Positions 7,587 through 14,942 of a DNA stretch of 32,241 nt are shown one piece after another. The DNA comes from an uncultured Treponema sp. (GTDB lineage Bacteria; Spirochaetota; Spirochaetia; Treponematales; Treponemataceae), in assembly GCA_947174385.1 (NCBI GenBank), contig CAMWIU010000009.1, forward strand, positions 1 to 32,241, given 5' to 3'. A model generated the notes under the pieces. That model was not told the origin of the DNA and did no database searches. It saw nothing but the letters and a program-made list of their open reading frames with translations. A program made the position numbers and the translations under genes. Numbering within the stretch: the stretch's first letter is position 1; each line of letters starts with the position of its first letter.

Positions 7587-7817
7587 GTGAAGATTCCTGA
7601 CGGATTGTTCAAAAAGGATCAGTTGGACGCTCTTAAAAAAATCGGAATAGCATTGGACTTGTCCAAGGATTATTCCAACGATGAAATCGTAGACATCGAG
7701 GAGGCGTTGCAGGACGCATGCCTAGACTACGGTTTCGTATTAGGCGAACCGAACGACCAATGCGCTTTTTGGGAGAAAATTTGCGATAGTTGGCAGGACG
7801 CTATGGACCCTATGTAA
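7587..7817 (+). CDS. Small acidic protein of unknown function, partner of the DUF262 gene
   Basis: A 76-residue soluble acidic protein of no family I recognise. The start is GTG 7587, chosen because a strong ribosome site (AAGGAG at 7574-7579) lies 7 bases upstream; the nearby ATG codons at 7571 and 7580 are out of frame. The sequence predicts mostly helix: LFKKDQLDALKKIGIALDL, then SNDEIVDIEEALQDACLDYGF, then a Trp-rich tail (CAFWEKICDSWQDAM). Three cysteines are present. It lies 40 bases after the DUF262/DUF1524 gene, on the same strand, with no promoter seen between them, so the two are probably co-transcribed. It could be a regulator, immunity-like or accessory factor for the nuclease, or an unrelated resident gene; it carries one TTGCGATA octamer, as the flanking genes do. 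Confidence 0.7.
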   Translation: MKIPDGLFKKDQLDALKKIGIALDLSKDYSNDEIVDIEEALQDACLDYGFVLGEPNDQCAFWEKICDSWQDAMDPM

Positions 7818-7879
7818 TGACCACAATTTTTTTCATAAAAATTCATATAGGTTTGATAAGGGCAAGTTCGAGATGATTT

Positions 7880-7963
7880 TACCCGAAGAGAGACTCGAAC
7901 TCTCACAGGATTGCTCCCACTAGGACCTGAACCTAGCGCGTCTACCAATTCCGCCATCCGGGC
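7880..7963 (-). tRNA. tRNA-Leu (CAG)
   Basis: Read on the minus strand, the 5' acceptor GCCCGGA (7957-7963) pairs with TTCGGGT, allowing G-U pairs at both ends of the stem. The anticodon stem CTAGG/CCTAG encloses the loop TTCAGGT with anticodon CAG. A long class II variable arm (GTGGGAGCAATCCTGT) is present, and the T arm is GAGAG-TTCGAGT-CTCTC. The discriminator is A and CCA is not encoded. The 3' end points at the DUF262 cassette. Confidence 0.95.
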
Positions 7964-7977
7964 TTTTAAGCAAAACA

Positions 7978-8006
7978 ATTCTATCAAAATTTGCGATTTT
8001 GGTCAA
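7978..8006 (-). promoter_or_regulatory. Promoter of tRNA-Leu
   Basis: On the minus strand TTGACC (8001-8006) and TAGAAT (7978-7983) have a 17-base spacer and lie 14 bases upstream of the mature tRNA 5' end. Confidence 0.75.
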
Positions 8007-8034
8007 GTGCCTTTTCGAATTGGAGCGTTGCTTG

Positions 8035-8430
8035 TCAAATCAAAACGCATTTCATAAGCCCTGCTATGATTCCGAGCAGGGCGCAAAGCGTGACGGCGTA
8101 AATCCAAGCGGGCAGACTTCCGTCAACACGGCTTTTCGAGCCGGGCGCGCTTTGGGAAGAATGCTTTTTGTGCAGGAAAAAATGGCCTTTTTTTTCGGAG
8201 GCGTTCCGCGCCTGCTCGATTGTGGAAAAGGATGCGATGCCGCCTTTGTCTTTGCCGGCGTATCCGCAAGAAGGGCAGCCGTTCACAAAGGCATTGGACG
8301 AACCTGTCTTTCCGCAGACTGGGCATCGCACCGAGGAAAAGAAGCGTCCGCATTTTTTGCAAAACCGCGCGTTTTGCGCGACCTCCGCGCCGCAGTTTTC
8401 GCAAAAGAATTTCGCCTGCTTTTTCGACAT
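8035..8430 (-). CDS. Double zinc-ribbon protein with C-terminal membrane anchor
   Basis: A 131-residue protein with four CxxC pairs (Cys10/13, 24/27, 36/39, 52/55). They form two zinc ribbons of the kind found at the N-terminus of many bacterial zinc-ribbon proteins. A Ser/Lys-rich linker (about 60-105) and one C-terminal membrane helix (about 108-127, AWIYAVTLCALLGIIAGLM) follow, so the ribbons should face the cytoplasm on a tail-anchored protein. The ATG overlaps the upstream stop by one base (TAATG), so it is coupled to the exported-protein gene. Its function is unknown; such proteins often act as adaptors. Confidence 0.8.
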   Translation of the reverse strand: MSKKQAKFFCENCGAEVAQNARFCKKCGRFFSSVRCPVCGKTGSSNAFVNGCPSCGYAGKDKGGIASFSTIEQARNASEKKGHFFLHKKHSSQSAPGSKSRVDGSLPAWIYAVTLCALLGIIAGLMKCVLI

Positions 8431-9422
8431 TACTCTGTTCCCAAGTTATTCACGTCGTAGCGGTAGATTCGCCAAATTCCGTCGCGCTGGCGCACATGGT
8501 AGGTGTATTCTTTTTTCTCGCTGAAATTCGGGTACTTGAACCATTCATAGACTGTCACAGTTCCTTCGGTCTGCGAATAGTTCGTGCGCCGTATTTCAAA
8601 GCGTTCGGGAATTGCCACGATGTCGGTGTCGATTCTGTCGGACATCAAAGCAGCCTTGTAGTCCGCAAGCATTCTCTCTCCGTCTTCCGCCGAAGCCGCC
8701 TTAAAGCGTCGGTTTCGTTGAGAATCCGACCTGAACATCGCCTCAAGGTCGATGTACAAGAAGAACTGATCCCAAAGCGACTTTTGCCGCGCAACGATTG
8801 TCTGTTCCACAACCTTGTCGGGCGAGATATGCTCGGGTCGCAAGATTTCCGCAGTCTCTTCCTTTACAGGAATCATCGCGGAAGATGCCGCAGACGGAGC
8901 GGGGCGCAGTTCGAGCATCAGGCGGTTTGATTTCAGTTCCAAATATTTCGACTTGTAAAGTTCTGGATAAAAGCCCAATTCCAAATAGTACACGCCCGGC
9001 TCGTCGAATTTGAGATATTTCTTGGCGTTTTCCACGAACGAATATTCTTCTCCCGGCTCAAGCGCGATTTCGCGGAAATAGACCGTGCAGTTTTTCGTGC
9101 GCCGTTCGATTATTTCGTCCGTCTGCTCAAGCTGCGTGTTTCGAACGGTGAACGCCGAAAAATCCACGCTGAACATTCGGTCGTCGGCAAGCTTAAAACG
9201 CAGAGTTTCAGGCCCGGAATTTTTTATCGTTATGTGGACGTTTATCGGATTTCCATCGACGTTCTTCGGATAATAAATCGTCCTGTCGTAAAAACGGACA
9301 GAAACGTCCGCCGCCGAATAGTCTTGCGCTTTTTGCGGCGCGCCTTCTGAATTTTGTGCCGAAAGGCTATTGGAAAAAATGCATAAAAATGCTACAATGC
9401 TTGCGATAATGGAACGTTTCAA
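8430..9422 (-). CDS. Exported protein of unknown function, treponemal type
   Basis: Chosen start TTG 9422, because GGGGGT lies 5 bases upstream and the product then begins with a compact signal peptide (KRSIIASIVAFLCIFSNSLSA, cleavage before Gln). The ATG at 9449 would add nine residues ahead of it and is the alternative. The mature part has a beta-rich segment (about residues 35-165: VSVRFYDRTIYYPKN, then INVHITIKNSGPETLRFKL and YYLELGFYP). This resembles BsuPI/Ig-like domains in which alternating strands follow an NxG turn. A helical linker follows, and then a C-terminal alpha+beta segment ending TYHVRQRDGIWRIYRYDVNN that looks like the closing strands of an NTF2-like fold. These fold assignments are inference. 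It is divergent from mfd and first in an operon with the zinc-ribbon protein. Confidence 0.78.
   Translation of the reverse strand: MKRSIIASIVAFLCIFSNSLSAQNSEGAPQKAQDYSAADVSVRFYDRTIYYPKNVDGNPINVHITIKNSGPETLRFKLADDRMFSVDFSAFTVRNTQLEQTDEIIERRTKNCTVYFREIALEPGEEYSFVENAKKYLKFDEPGVYYLELGFYPELYKSKYLELKSNRLMLELRPAPSAASSAMIPVKEETAEILRPEHISPDKVVEQTIVARQKSLWDQFFLYIDLEAMFRSDSQRNRRFKAASAEDGERMLADYKAALMSDRIDTDIVAIPERFEIRRTNYSQTEGTVTVYEWFKYPNFSEKKEYTYHVRQRDGIWRIYRYDVNNLGTE
9370..9398 (+). promoter_or_regulatory. Probable mfd promoter
   Basis: TTGGAA at 9370-9375 and TACAAT at 9393-9398 with a 17-base spacer. The predicted RNA start near 9405 gives a leader of about 65 bases before ATG 9471. The promoter lies over the signal-peptide codons of the divergent exported-protein gene, so transcription of the two genes may interfere. 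Confidence 0.6.
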
Positions 9423-9470
9423 CTTTGACCCCCGAAAAGAAGTTTGCATTCTTATTATCGGAAAAAAGCC

Positions 9471-12400
9471 ATGAATACATTAGACGCAAATTTTCTGAAC
9501 CAAAAGTTAAAAAAATGGCGGGAAATGGATTCCGCCGCGCAAGGCATTTGCGATAAAAAAATCTCGCTTCCGGCGCAAGTCGAAGGGTTGTGCGGCGCGT
9601 TGCCTTCGTTTTTTGTATCGCAATTTGTCGCAAAAAAAATATCGCAAAAAATTATCGCAACCCAATACGGCTCAAGCGAGGACTTGGCGCGAAGCCTCGA
9701 TTTCCTTGCGATTGTGCCGAGCGAAAAGGACGTGCTTGAAATATCGCAAGATTTGAAAAGCGCGATTCCCGACGCGCGGATTTTTCAAATGCCGTGGTGG
9801 GGAACGATTCCATATCGCGCGATGGGAAAAGGAAGCGCGGTTTTCGGCGAGCGCGCGGCGTTCCTCGCGAAATTGTCGCAGGCGGAAAATTCTTTCGAAA
9901 ACAAAACGCCTCGAATTTTTATCGCAAGCCAAAGGGCGTTTCTTTCGCCGCTTCCAGCTCCTGAAAGCGTGGCGCGTCTTGCGATAAGTTTGAAAAAAGG
10001 GCAGTGCGTTGAAACGGAAGAATTGAGCGCGCGCCTATCGCAAATCGGCTACACACGCGTTCCGAAAGTGAGCGTTCCCGGCGAATTCGCTTTGCGCGGC
10101 GAAGTGCTCGACATTTTCGCGCCGTCCGAAGACGAAGCCTTCCGAATCACGCTTGATTTCGACAAAATCGAAAAAATAAAGACTTTTTCCGCGGAAACGC
10201 AGTCCACGATTTCAAGCGTCGAAAAAATCCTCGTTCCGCCGATGAAGGAAGTTTTGTTTGACGAAAGCACCGTCGCGCGTTTGAGAAAAAAAATCGAAGA
10301 ATATGAGCGAAACGCCATCGGTGGCGAAAACCTAGAAAATGTATCAAGTTGTCTGCAAAAAGATAATAAAAGTGCAAAAAATGATATAAGTTCAGGAAGT
10401 TTCGAGAAAGACGGCGGAGAGAAAAAAGTCTTTTTGCCTTTTACGGAAAAGGCGCTGGAAGTCCTTGAAGAAAGGCTTTGCGAACTTGAAATCTCGGGAA
10501 GCGCGGCGGGCGAGGAACTTTTCTATCCTGTTTTGTTCGACGAAAAATATTCGCTTTTGGATTACATCGGAAAAAATTCGACGGTTTTTTATTACGATTA
10601 CGACAGGCAAAAAAATGCGATGGGCGCGTTGCAAAGGGAGTTCGACGCGACATACAAAAAGGCGAGGGTGGAAGAGCCGGTTTTTCCGCCTTTTATGACG
10701 CTTTTTAATTTCGATGAAATTTTATCGAAACATGAAAACTCGATTTTTTTCAGGACGCTTCACAGCGAAAACTCGGATGAAGCCGGGGAAAATCTTATCG
10801 CAAATGTTTCGAATGAAAATATCGCAAACGAAAAATCCGCCTTTCAAAAAAACAAAATGCGGCTTTCCTTCCAATCGCAAAATTCGCAGAGTTTTTTTGG
10901 GAACATAAATTATCTTAAGGAGCAGCTTTCAAGGCTGAAAGGCGAGGGCTATGCGATTTTCATCTTTTGCGATAACGAAAATCAGACGCAGAGAATATCG
11001 CAAATTTTGGGCGACGAAATTCTATCGCAAGAAGCGGGCGCAGAAAATTCTGGCGAAATAATTCTCATTCCGCAGGCGATTTCGCAAGGCTTTTCTATCT
11101 CAAGCGAAAAGATTCTCGTAATCCAAGAAAACGAGATTTTCGGCAGGCGAAAGCGCGTCCCGAAATCAATCCACAGCGCGAAAAGCCGCGCCATCGACAC
11201 GTTCGTTGAACTGAATCCCGGCGACTACGTTGTGCATGCGAACTACGGCATCGGGCTTTTCAAGGGAATTGAGCGCGTGAAGTCGGCAGGGCAGGAGCGC
11301 GACTACATAAAGTTGGAATATGCCGACGAGGACATCGCGTTCGTTCCGATCGAGCAGGCGAACTTGGTGCAACGCTACATCGGCAACGAGGGCGAAAAGC
11401 CAAGGCTCGACAGGATTGGAAGCAAGGCGTGGGAAAACCGAAAAAACCGCGTCAAGCAGGCGGTGGAAGAACTTGCGCAGAAGCTCATCGACTTGTATTC
11501 GCGCAGAAAGGCTTCGCGCGGATTCGCGTTTCCCAAGGACAACGAATGGCAGGCGGCGTTCGAGGCGGCGTTTCCTTACGAGGACACCGCCGACCAAATC
11601 ACCGTCACGCAGGAAATCAAGGACGACATGGAGCGCGACGTTCCGATGGACCGCCTGATTTGCGGCGACGTTGGCTACGGCAAGACCGAAATTGCGATGC
11701 GGGCGGCGTTCAAGGCGGTGCTCGGCGGAAAGCAGGTGGCGTTCATGGCGCCCACGACGATTTTGGCGGAGCAGCATTACGAAACTTGCCTTGAGCGTTT
11801 TAAGAATTTTCCAGTCACGATAAAAGTTCTCTCTCGCTTCGTTTCCGCTTCGGAACAAAAGAAAACGCTCGAAAGCCTGAAAAGCGGCGGCGTTGACATT
11901 CTCGTTGGCACGCACAGGATAATTCAAAAGGACGTGCAATTCAAAAATCTCGGCCTTATGATAATCGACGAGGAGCAGAGATTCGGCGTGAAAGACAAAG
12001 AGCGGCTTAAGGTGATGAAAAACAACATCGACTGCCTTGCGATGAGCGCGACTCCGATTCCGCGCACGCTTCACATGAGTTTTTTGAAAATCCGCGACAT
12101 GAGCCTCCTTACGACACCTCCCCAAAATCGCCAGGCAATCGAAACCGTAATCGATCCTTACGACGACGAGCGCGTGGCGAAGGCGATTCGGCTTGAAGTG
12201 GAACGGGGAGGGCAGGTTTTCTTTTTGCACAACCGCGTAGAAACGCTCGAGGAAACGCGCCGGCATCTTGAGCAGATTGTGCCTGAAATGACGGTGGACA
12301 TCGCGCATGGCCAAATGTCGAGCGACGAACTTGACGACATTTTCCGCAGGTTCAAGCTTGGCGGATTCCACGTGCTCGTTTCCACGACGATAATCGAAAA

Positions 12401-13208
12401 CGGAATCGACATTCCGAACGTCAACACAATCATAATCGACCGCGCCGACATGTACGGAGTTTCGCAGCTCTACCAGCTTCGCGGGCGCGTCGGACGGAGC
12501 GACCGAAAGGCATACGCATATCTTTTTTATCCCGAGCACAAGGTTTTGAGCGAAATCGCTATGAAGCGGCTTCAAGTGATTTCGGATTTTACTGAACTCG
12601 GATCGGGATTTAAAATCGCGATGAAGGACATGGAAATTCGCGGAGCCGGAAATTTGCTCGGGCGCGACCAAAGCGGCAATGTCTATTCCGTGGGCTTCGA
12701 CATGTACCTTCGGCTTTTGAACGAGGCAGTCGAGCGACTTTCGACTTCGGAATACATTCCGCAAAGCGAAGTTCTTATGGAGCTTGAATATACGGGATTC
12801 ATTCCGGATTCATACGTCCAAAATCCCGAGGAAAAAATGGAAATATACAAGAAGATTGCGGGAATCACGAGTCGCACGGAACTCGACGCGGTTTACGGAG
12901 AACTTTTGGACAGATTCGGCGGCGTTCCCGATGAGGTTATGAGCCTTTTGACGCTTTCGGAAGTGCGCATAATCGCCGACTCGCTTTTCATCACTTCGAT
13001 AAAGGAAAAAGGCGGCGTTACGAAAATCGAATTCGGCAAGGTGGGCAACATCAACATCGATCGCCTGATGTCGCTCATAAAGGAAAATCCAGGCACGATC
13101 CGGCTGGACGCGGCGCACCCGAATATGATAATAATGCAGACCGGGAAAATCGGACTCAAGGAAAAGAGCGCGTTTATTTCCGAGAAGTTGGAAAGGCTCG
13201 CGAACTGA
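9471..13208 (+). CDS. mfd: Transcription-repair coupling factor Mfd
   Basis: ATP-dependent translocase that pushes stalled RNA polymerase off DNA lesions and recruits UvrA. From ATG 9471 it is 1245 residues, about 100 longer than E. coli Mfd. Order of parts: UvrB-like N-terminal domains (about 1-500); an RNA-polymerase-interaction domain starting near residue 580 (GDYVVHANYGIGLFKGIER, then YADEDIAFVPIEQ); translocase lobe 1 with Walker A GDVGYGKTE near 731 and DEEQRFG near 832, then SATPIPRT; lobe 2 with TTIIENGIDIP and QLYQLRGRVGRSDR; and the TRCF C-terminal domain. The extra length is in low-complexity linkers near residues 285-325 and 430-480 (Ser, Asn, Glu, Lys-rich). The N-terminal third is poorly conserved and packed with TATCGCAA/TTGCGATA octamers. 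TTG 9444 is a possible but less likely start. Confidence 0.95.
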   Translation: MNTLDANFLNQKLKKWREMDSAAQGICDKKISLPAQVEGLCGALPSFFVSQFVAKKISQKIIATQYGSSEDLARSLDFLAIVPSEKDVLEISQDLKSAIPDARIFQMPWWGTIPYRAMGKGSAVFGERAAFLAKLSQAENSFENKTPRIFIASQRAFLSPLPAPESVARLAISLKKGQCVETEELSARLSQIGYTRVPKVSVPGEFALRGEVLDIFAPSEDEAFRITLDFDKIEKIKTFSAETQSTISSVEKILVPPMKEVLFDESTVARLRKKIEEYERNAIGGENLENVSSCLQKDNKSAKNDISSGSFEKDGGEKKVFLPFTEKALEVLEERLCELEISGSAAGEELFYPVLFDEKYSLLDYIGKNSTVFYYDYDRQKNAMGALQREFDATYKKARVEEPVFPPFMTLFNFDEILSKHENSIFFRTLHSENSDEAGENLIANVSNENIANEKSAFQKNKMRLSFQSQNSQSFFGNINYLKEQLSRLKGEGYAIFIFCDNENQTQRISQILGDEILSQEAGAENSGEIILIPQAISQGFSISSEKILVIQENEIFGRRKRVPKSIHSAKSRAIDTFVELNPGDYVVHANYGIGLFKGIERVKSAGQERDYIKLEYADEDIAFVPIEQANLVQRYIGNEGEKPRLDRIGSKAWENRKNRVKQAVEELAQKLIDLYSRRKASRGFAFPKDNEWQAAFEAAFPYEDTADQITVTQEIKDDMERDVPMDRLICGDVGYGKTEIAMRAAFKAVLGGKQVAFMAPTTILAEQHYETCLERFKNFPVTIKVLSRFVSASEQKKTLESLKSGGVDILVGTHRIIQKDVQFKNLGLMIIDEEQRFGVKDKERLKVMKNNIDCLAMSATPIPRTLHMSFLKIRDMSLLTTPPQNRQAIETVIDPYDDERVAKAIRLEVERGGQVFFLHNRVETLEETRRHLEQIVPEMTVDIAHGQMSSDELDDIFRRFKLGGFHVLVSTTIIENGIDIPNVNTIIIDRADMYGVSQLYQLRGRVGRSDRKAYAYLFYPEHKVLSEIAMKRLQVISDFTELGSGFKIAMKDMEIRGAGNLLGRDQSGNVYSVGFDMYLRLLNEAVERLSTSEYIPQSEVLMELEYTGFIPDSYVQNPEEKMEIYKKIAGITSRTELDAVYGELLDRFGGVPDEVMSLLTLSEVRIIADSLFITSIKEKGGVTKIEFGKVGNINIDRLMSLIKENPGTIRLDAAHPNMIIMQTGKIGLKEKSAFISEKLERLAN

Positions 13209-13344
13209 ATGAAACCAACGAAACGAATCGAAGCGAAAGGGAGGAAAGTTCTCCGGATTGGCTTTACTTCCTATAACGCGCATTCTGTCTACCAAAATAT
13301 ATGTTTTTTCCAAGCCGCTCCGTCTCATTCCCACAAATTCTCCC

Positions 13345-13385
13345 AAATAAAAATGAACCTGCGATTTGAAAACCGCAGGTTCATT
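13345..13385 (-). terminator. Rho-independent terminator of tRNA-Pro
   Basis: A perfect 12-base-pair stem (13352-13363 with 13374-13385, AATGAACCTGCG and its complement) closes a 10-base loop. On the minus strand it is followed by TTTATTT. It begins 8 bases after the tRNA 3' end. The rest of the 13209-13351 stretch after mfd shows no gene and no clear terminator for mfd. Confidence 0.85.
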
Positions 13386-13392
13386 ACGTTCG

Positions 13393-13466
13393 TCGGGCTA
13401 TCGGAATTCGAATCCGAGACCTCTTGCCCCCCAGACAAGCACGCTAACCAGCTGCGCTATAGCCCG
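13393..13466 (-). tRNA. tRNA-Pro (GGG)
   Basis: Acceptor CGGGCTA (13460-13466) pairs perfectly with TAGCCCG (13394-13400), and the discriminator is A. The D arm contains GCGCAGCTGGTTAGCGT. The anticodon stem CTTGT/GCAAG encloses loop CTGGGGG with anticodon GGG after T33. The T arm is TCGGA-TTCGAAT-TCCGA. CCA is not encoded. Confidence 0.95.
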
Positions 13467-13478
13467 TTATTGGAAATA

Positions 13479-13507
13479 ATTATATCACATTTGGAAACAA
13501 GTTGCAA
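13479..13507 (-). promoter_or_regulatory. Promoter of tRNA-Pro
   Basis: On the minus strand TTGCAA (13502-13507) and TATAAT (13479-13484) with a 17-base spacer, 12 bases upstream of the mature tRNA 5' end. Confidence 0.8.
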
Positions 13508-13567
13508 GCACGTGCCTTAAACTTTTTTATCCAAAATGAACGCACTAAGCCTCAATTACGGATCGCG

Positions 13568-14908
13568 TTATACCCCCCCCCCTACAATTTCCTGATTCAT
13601 GAACGCGAAGTGGCGGTAGTTTATGCTCATCATTAGCCCCACGCAGAACATCGCAGTCCACATCGAAGAGCCGCCGTATGAAATGAAAAGAAGCGGAATT
13701 CCTGTAATCGGCATTATTCCCATCACCATTCCGATGTTCACGGTAAAGTGGAAAAACAGCATTCCGAGAATTCCGCACGCGACGTAATAGCCGAAATGGT
13801 TCGTGATGCGGCGGATTATTAGAATCATTCTGAACATGAGCACAAAATATAACACAAAAACTCCGAGTCCGCCCAAAAATCCCGCTTCTTCGGAAAGAAT
13901 GCTGAAAATGAAGTCCGTGCTTTGCTCGGGAAGGAAGCGCAGGTGGCTTTGCGTTCCGCGCAAAAATCCTTTTCCGAAAAGTCCTCCCGCGCCGATTGCT
14001 GTCTTCGACTGGATTATGTTCCAGCCCGCGCCCTGGCGGTCGGTGTAAGGATCAAGGAAAATTATGAGGCGCTGGATTTGGTACGGCTTGAGAACCTTCG
14101 TCACTCCGAGCGAACATGCCATCGCAAAGAACAGAATCGAGCTGACATAAGTTATCCAGTAATAATATTGGTTGTGCTTGAAAAAAAGTTTTCCCAAAAA
14201 TCCGATCAGGGTTATCGCGCCGAGACCCGCCGTAAAAAGCACGCGCAGGCGCGAATTCGTGAGCACGCTCAAAATGGCGTAAGTGTGCTTTGCGATTTGA
14301 TCCTGCCAAATCGGAAGAATCGCGAGGAAAACTGTGATTGTTCCGAACGAAAGAACCCAAAGAATGTAGCGCAATGGAATTCCCGCCGCGAAGCACATGA
14401 AGAAAAAAATCGGAATATATACGCTCGAAGTGCCCAAGTCCGGCTGAATCAAAATCAATCCCATCGTAAAGAGCATTATCGCAAGCCCGATGAAAAAGCG
14501 GTTTCGTTCTTCGAAGGCTTCGCTTTTGTGGAAATACCATCCCAAAAAAAGTATGTAGATTATCTTGCCGAATTCAGCGGGCTGGATTCCGAAGTCGCCG
14601 ATTCCGATCCAGCTTTTCGCGCCGTTTACGGTCTTTCCGAAAAGCCGCGTTATCACCAAAAGGAAAATCAGAAATCCGAAAAGATATACGATGTAACGCT
14701 CGTAGTTGCGGTAGTCGTAGATTGCGGCGAAAAAAAGCAGCGCGAGCCCAAGGCTTGCCCAGATTATTTGCTTAACGTATTCGTTCGTGACCAAAACGCC
14801 CTGTTGGTTTATCGCGCTCGAATATATGAACACGATTCCCAGTGCCGCAAGCGACAGCACGCACAAAAGCATAATCCAATCTATGAGACTGAAAATTTTG
14901 ATTTTCAT
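13568..14908 (-). CDS. rodA: RodA/MrdB lipid II glycosyltransferase (SEDS)
   Basis: Integral membrane SEDS polymerase that builds glycan strands for cell elongation together with PBP2. At 446 residues it is at the long end of the family (often 370-430). About ten membrane helices are visible. Family signatures include the GWYFHKSEAFEERN region, LIQPDLGTSSVYI, the large extracytoplasmic loop with QSKTAIGAGGLFGKGFLRG, LRFLPEQSTDFIFSILSEE, and the C-terminal PITGIPLLFISYGGSS. The ATG has a GGAGG site 8 bases upstream. It is the last gene of the mreB-mreC-mreD-PBP2-rodA run. The last codons contain ten consecutive G on the coding strand (complement of 13573-13582), giving the tail IVGGGV; slippage would replace this tail (see findings). 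Confidence 0.95.
   Translation of the reverse strand: MKIKIFSLIDWIMLLCVLSLAALGIVFIYSSAINQQGVLVTNEYVKQIIWASLGLALLFFAAIYDYRNYERYIVYLFGFLIFLLVITRLFGKTVNGAKSWIGIGDFGIQPAEFGKIIYILFLGWYFHKSEAFEERNRFFIGLAIMLFTMGLILIQPDLGTSSVYIPIFFFMCFAAGIPLRYILWVLSFGTITVFLAILPIWQDQIAKHTYAILSVLTNSRLRVLFTAGLGAITLIGFLGKLFFKHNQYYYWITYVSSILFFAMACSLGVTKVLKPYQIQRLIIFLDPYTDRQGAGWNIIQSKTAIGAGGLFGKGFLRGTQSHLRFLPEQSTDFIFSILSEEAGFLGGLGVFVLYFVLMFRMILIIRRITNHFGYYVACGILGMLFFHFTVNIGMVMGIMPITGIPLLFISYGGSSMWTAMFCVGLMMSINYRHFAFMNQEIVGGGV
13573..13582 (-). repeat. Homopolymeric G tract (10 G) at the 3' end of rodA
   Basis: Ten consecutive C on the plus strand, read as G in the rodA coding direction, spanning the three Gly codons and the first base of the final Val codon, five bases before the stop codon. 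It is the longest homopolymer of G/C I noticed in the window. Confidence 0.95.
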
Positions 14909-14942
14909 TGAAAATCCTCCAAAGAAATCTTGCGACCTTCTT

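Noticed and set aside
5571..7880. Search for an attachment-site repeat of the tRNA-Leu 3' end and for an integrase
   Set aside because: No copy of the tRNA 3' sequence was found in 5571-5800 and there is no integrase gene, so tRNA-targeted integration is not shown.
7999..8930. + strand frames over the zinc-ribbon and exported-protein genes
   Set aside because: They lie opposite two genes with clear CxxC motifs and a signal peptide, overlap tRNA-Leu's promoter, and have no ribosome sites.
11166..12764. Long open frame of 532 codons on the minus strand inside mfd
   Set aside because: It is fully antisense to the conserved translocase part of mfd; its Arg/Val/His-rich product is typical of a shadow frame and has no start signals.
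13209..13392. Possible small gene or RNA after mfd (frame starting at 13209)
   Set aside because: The frame runs into the tRNA-Pro terminator and the tRNA itself, without a ribosome site. Apart from the terminator, nothing supported.
13922..14911. Long open frame on the + strand opposite rodA
   Set aside because: Antisense to a clear membrane protein; composition is charged and repetitive as expected from complementary codons.
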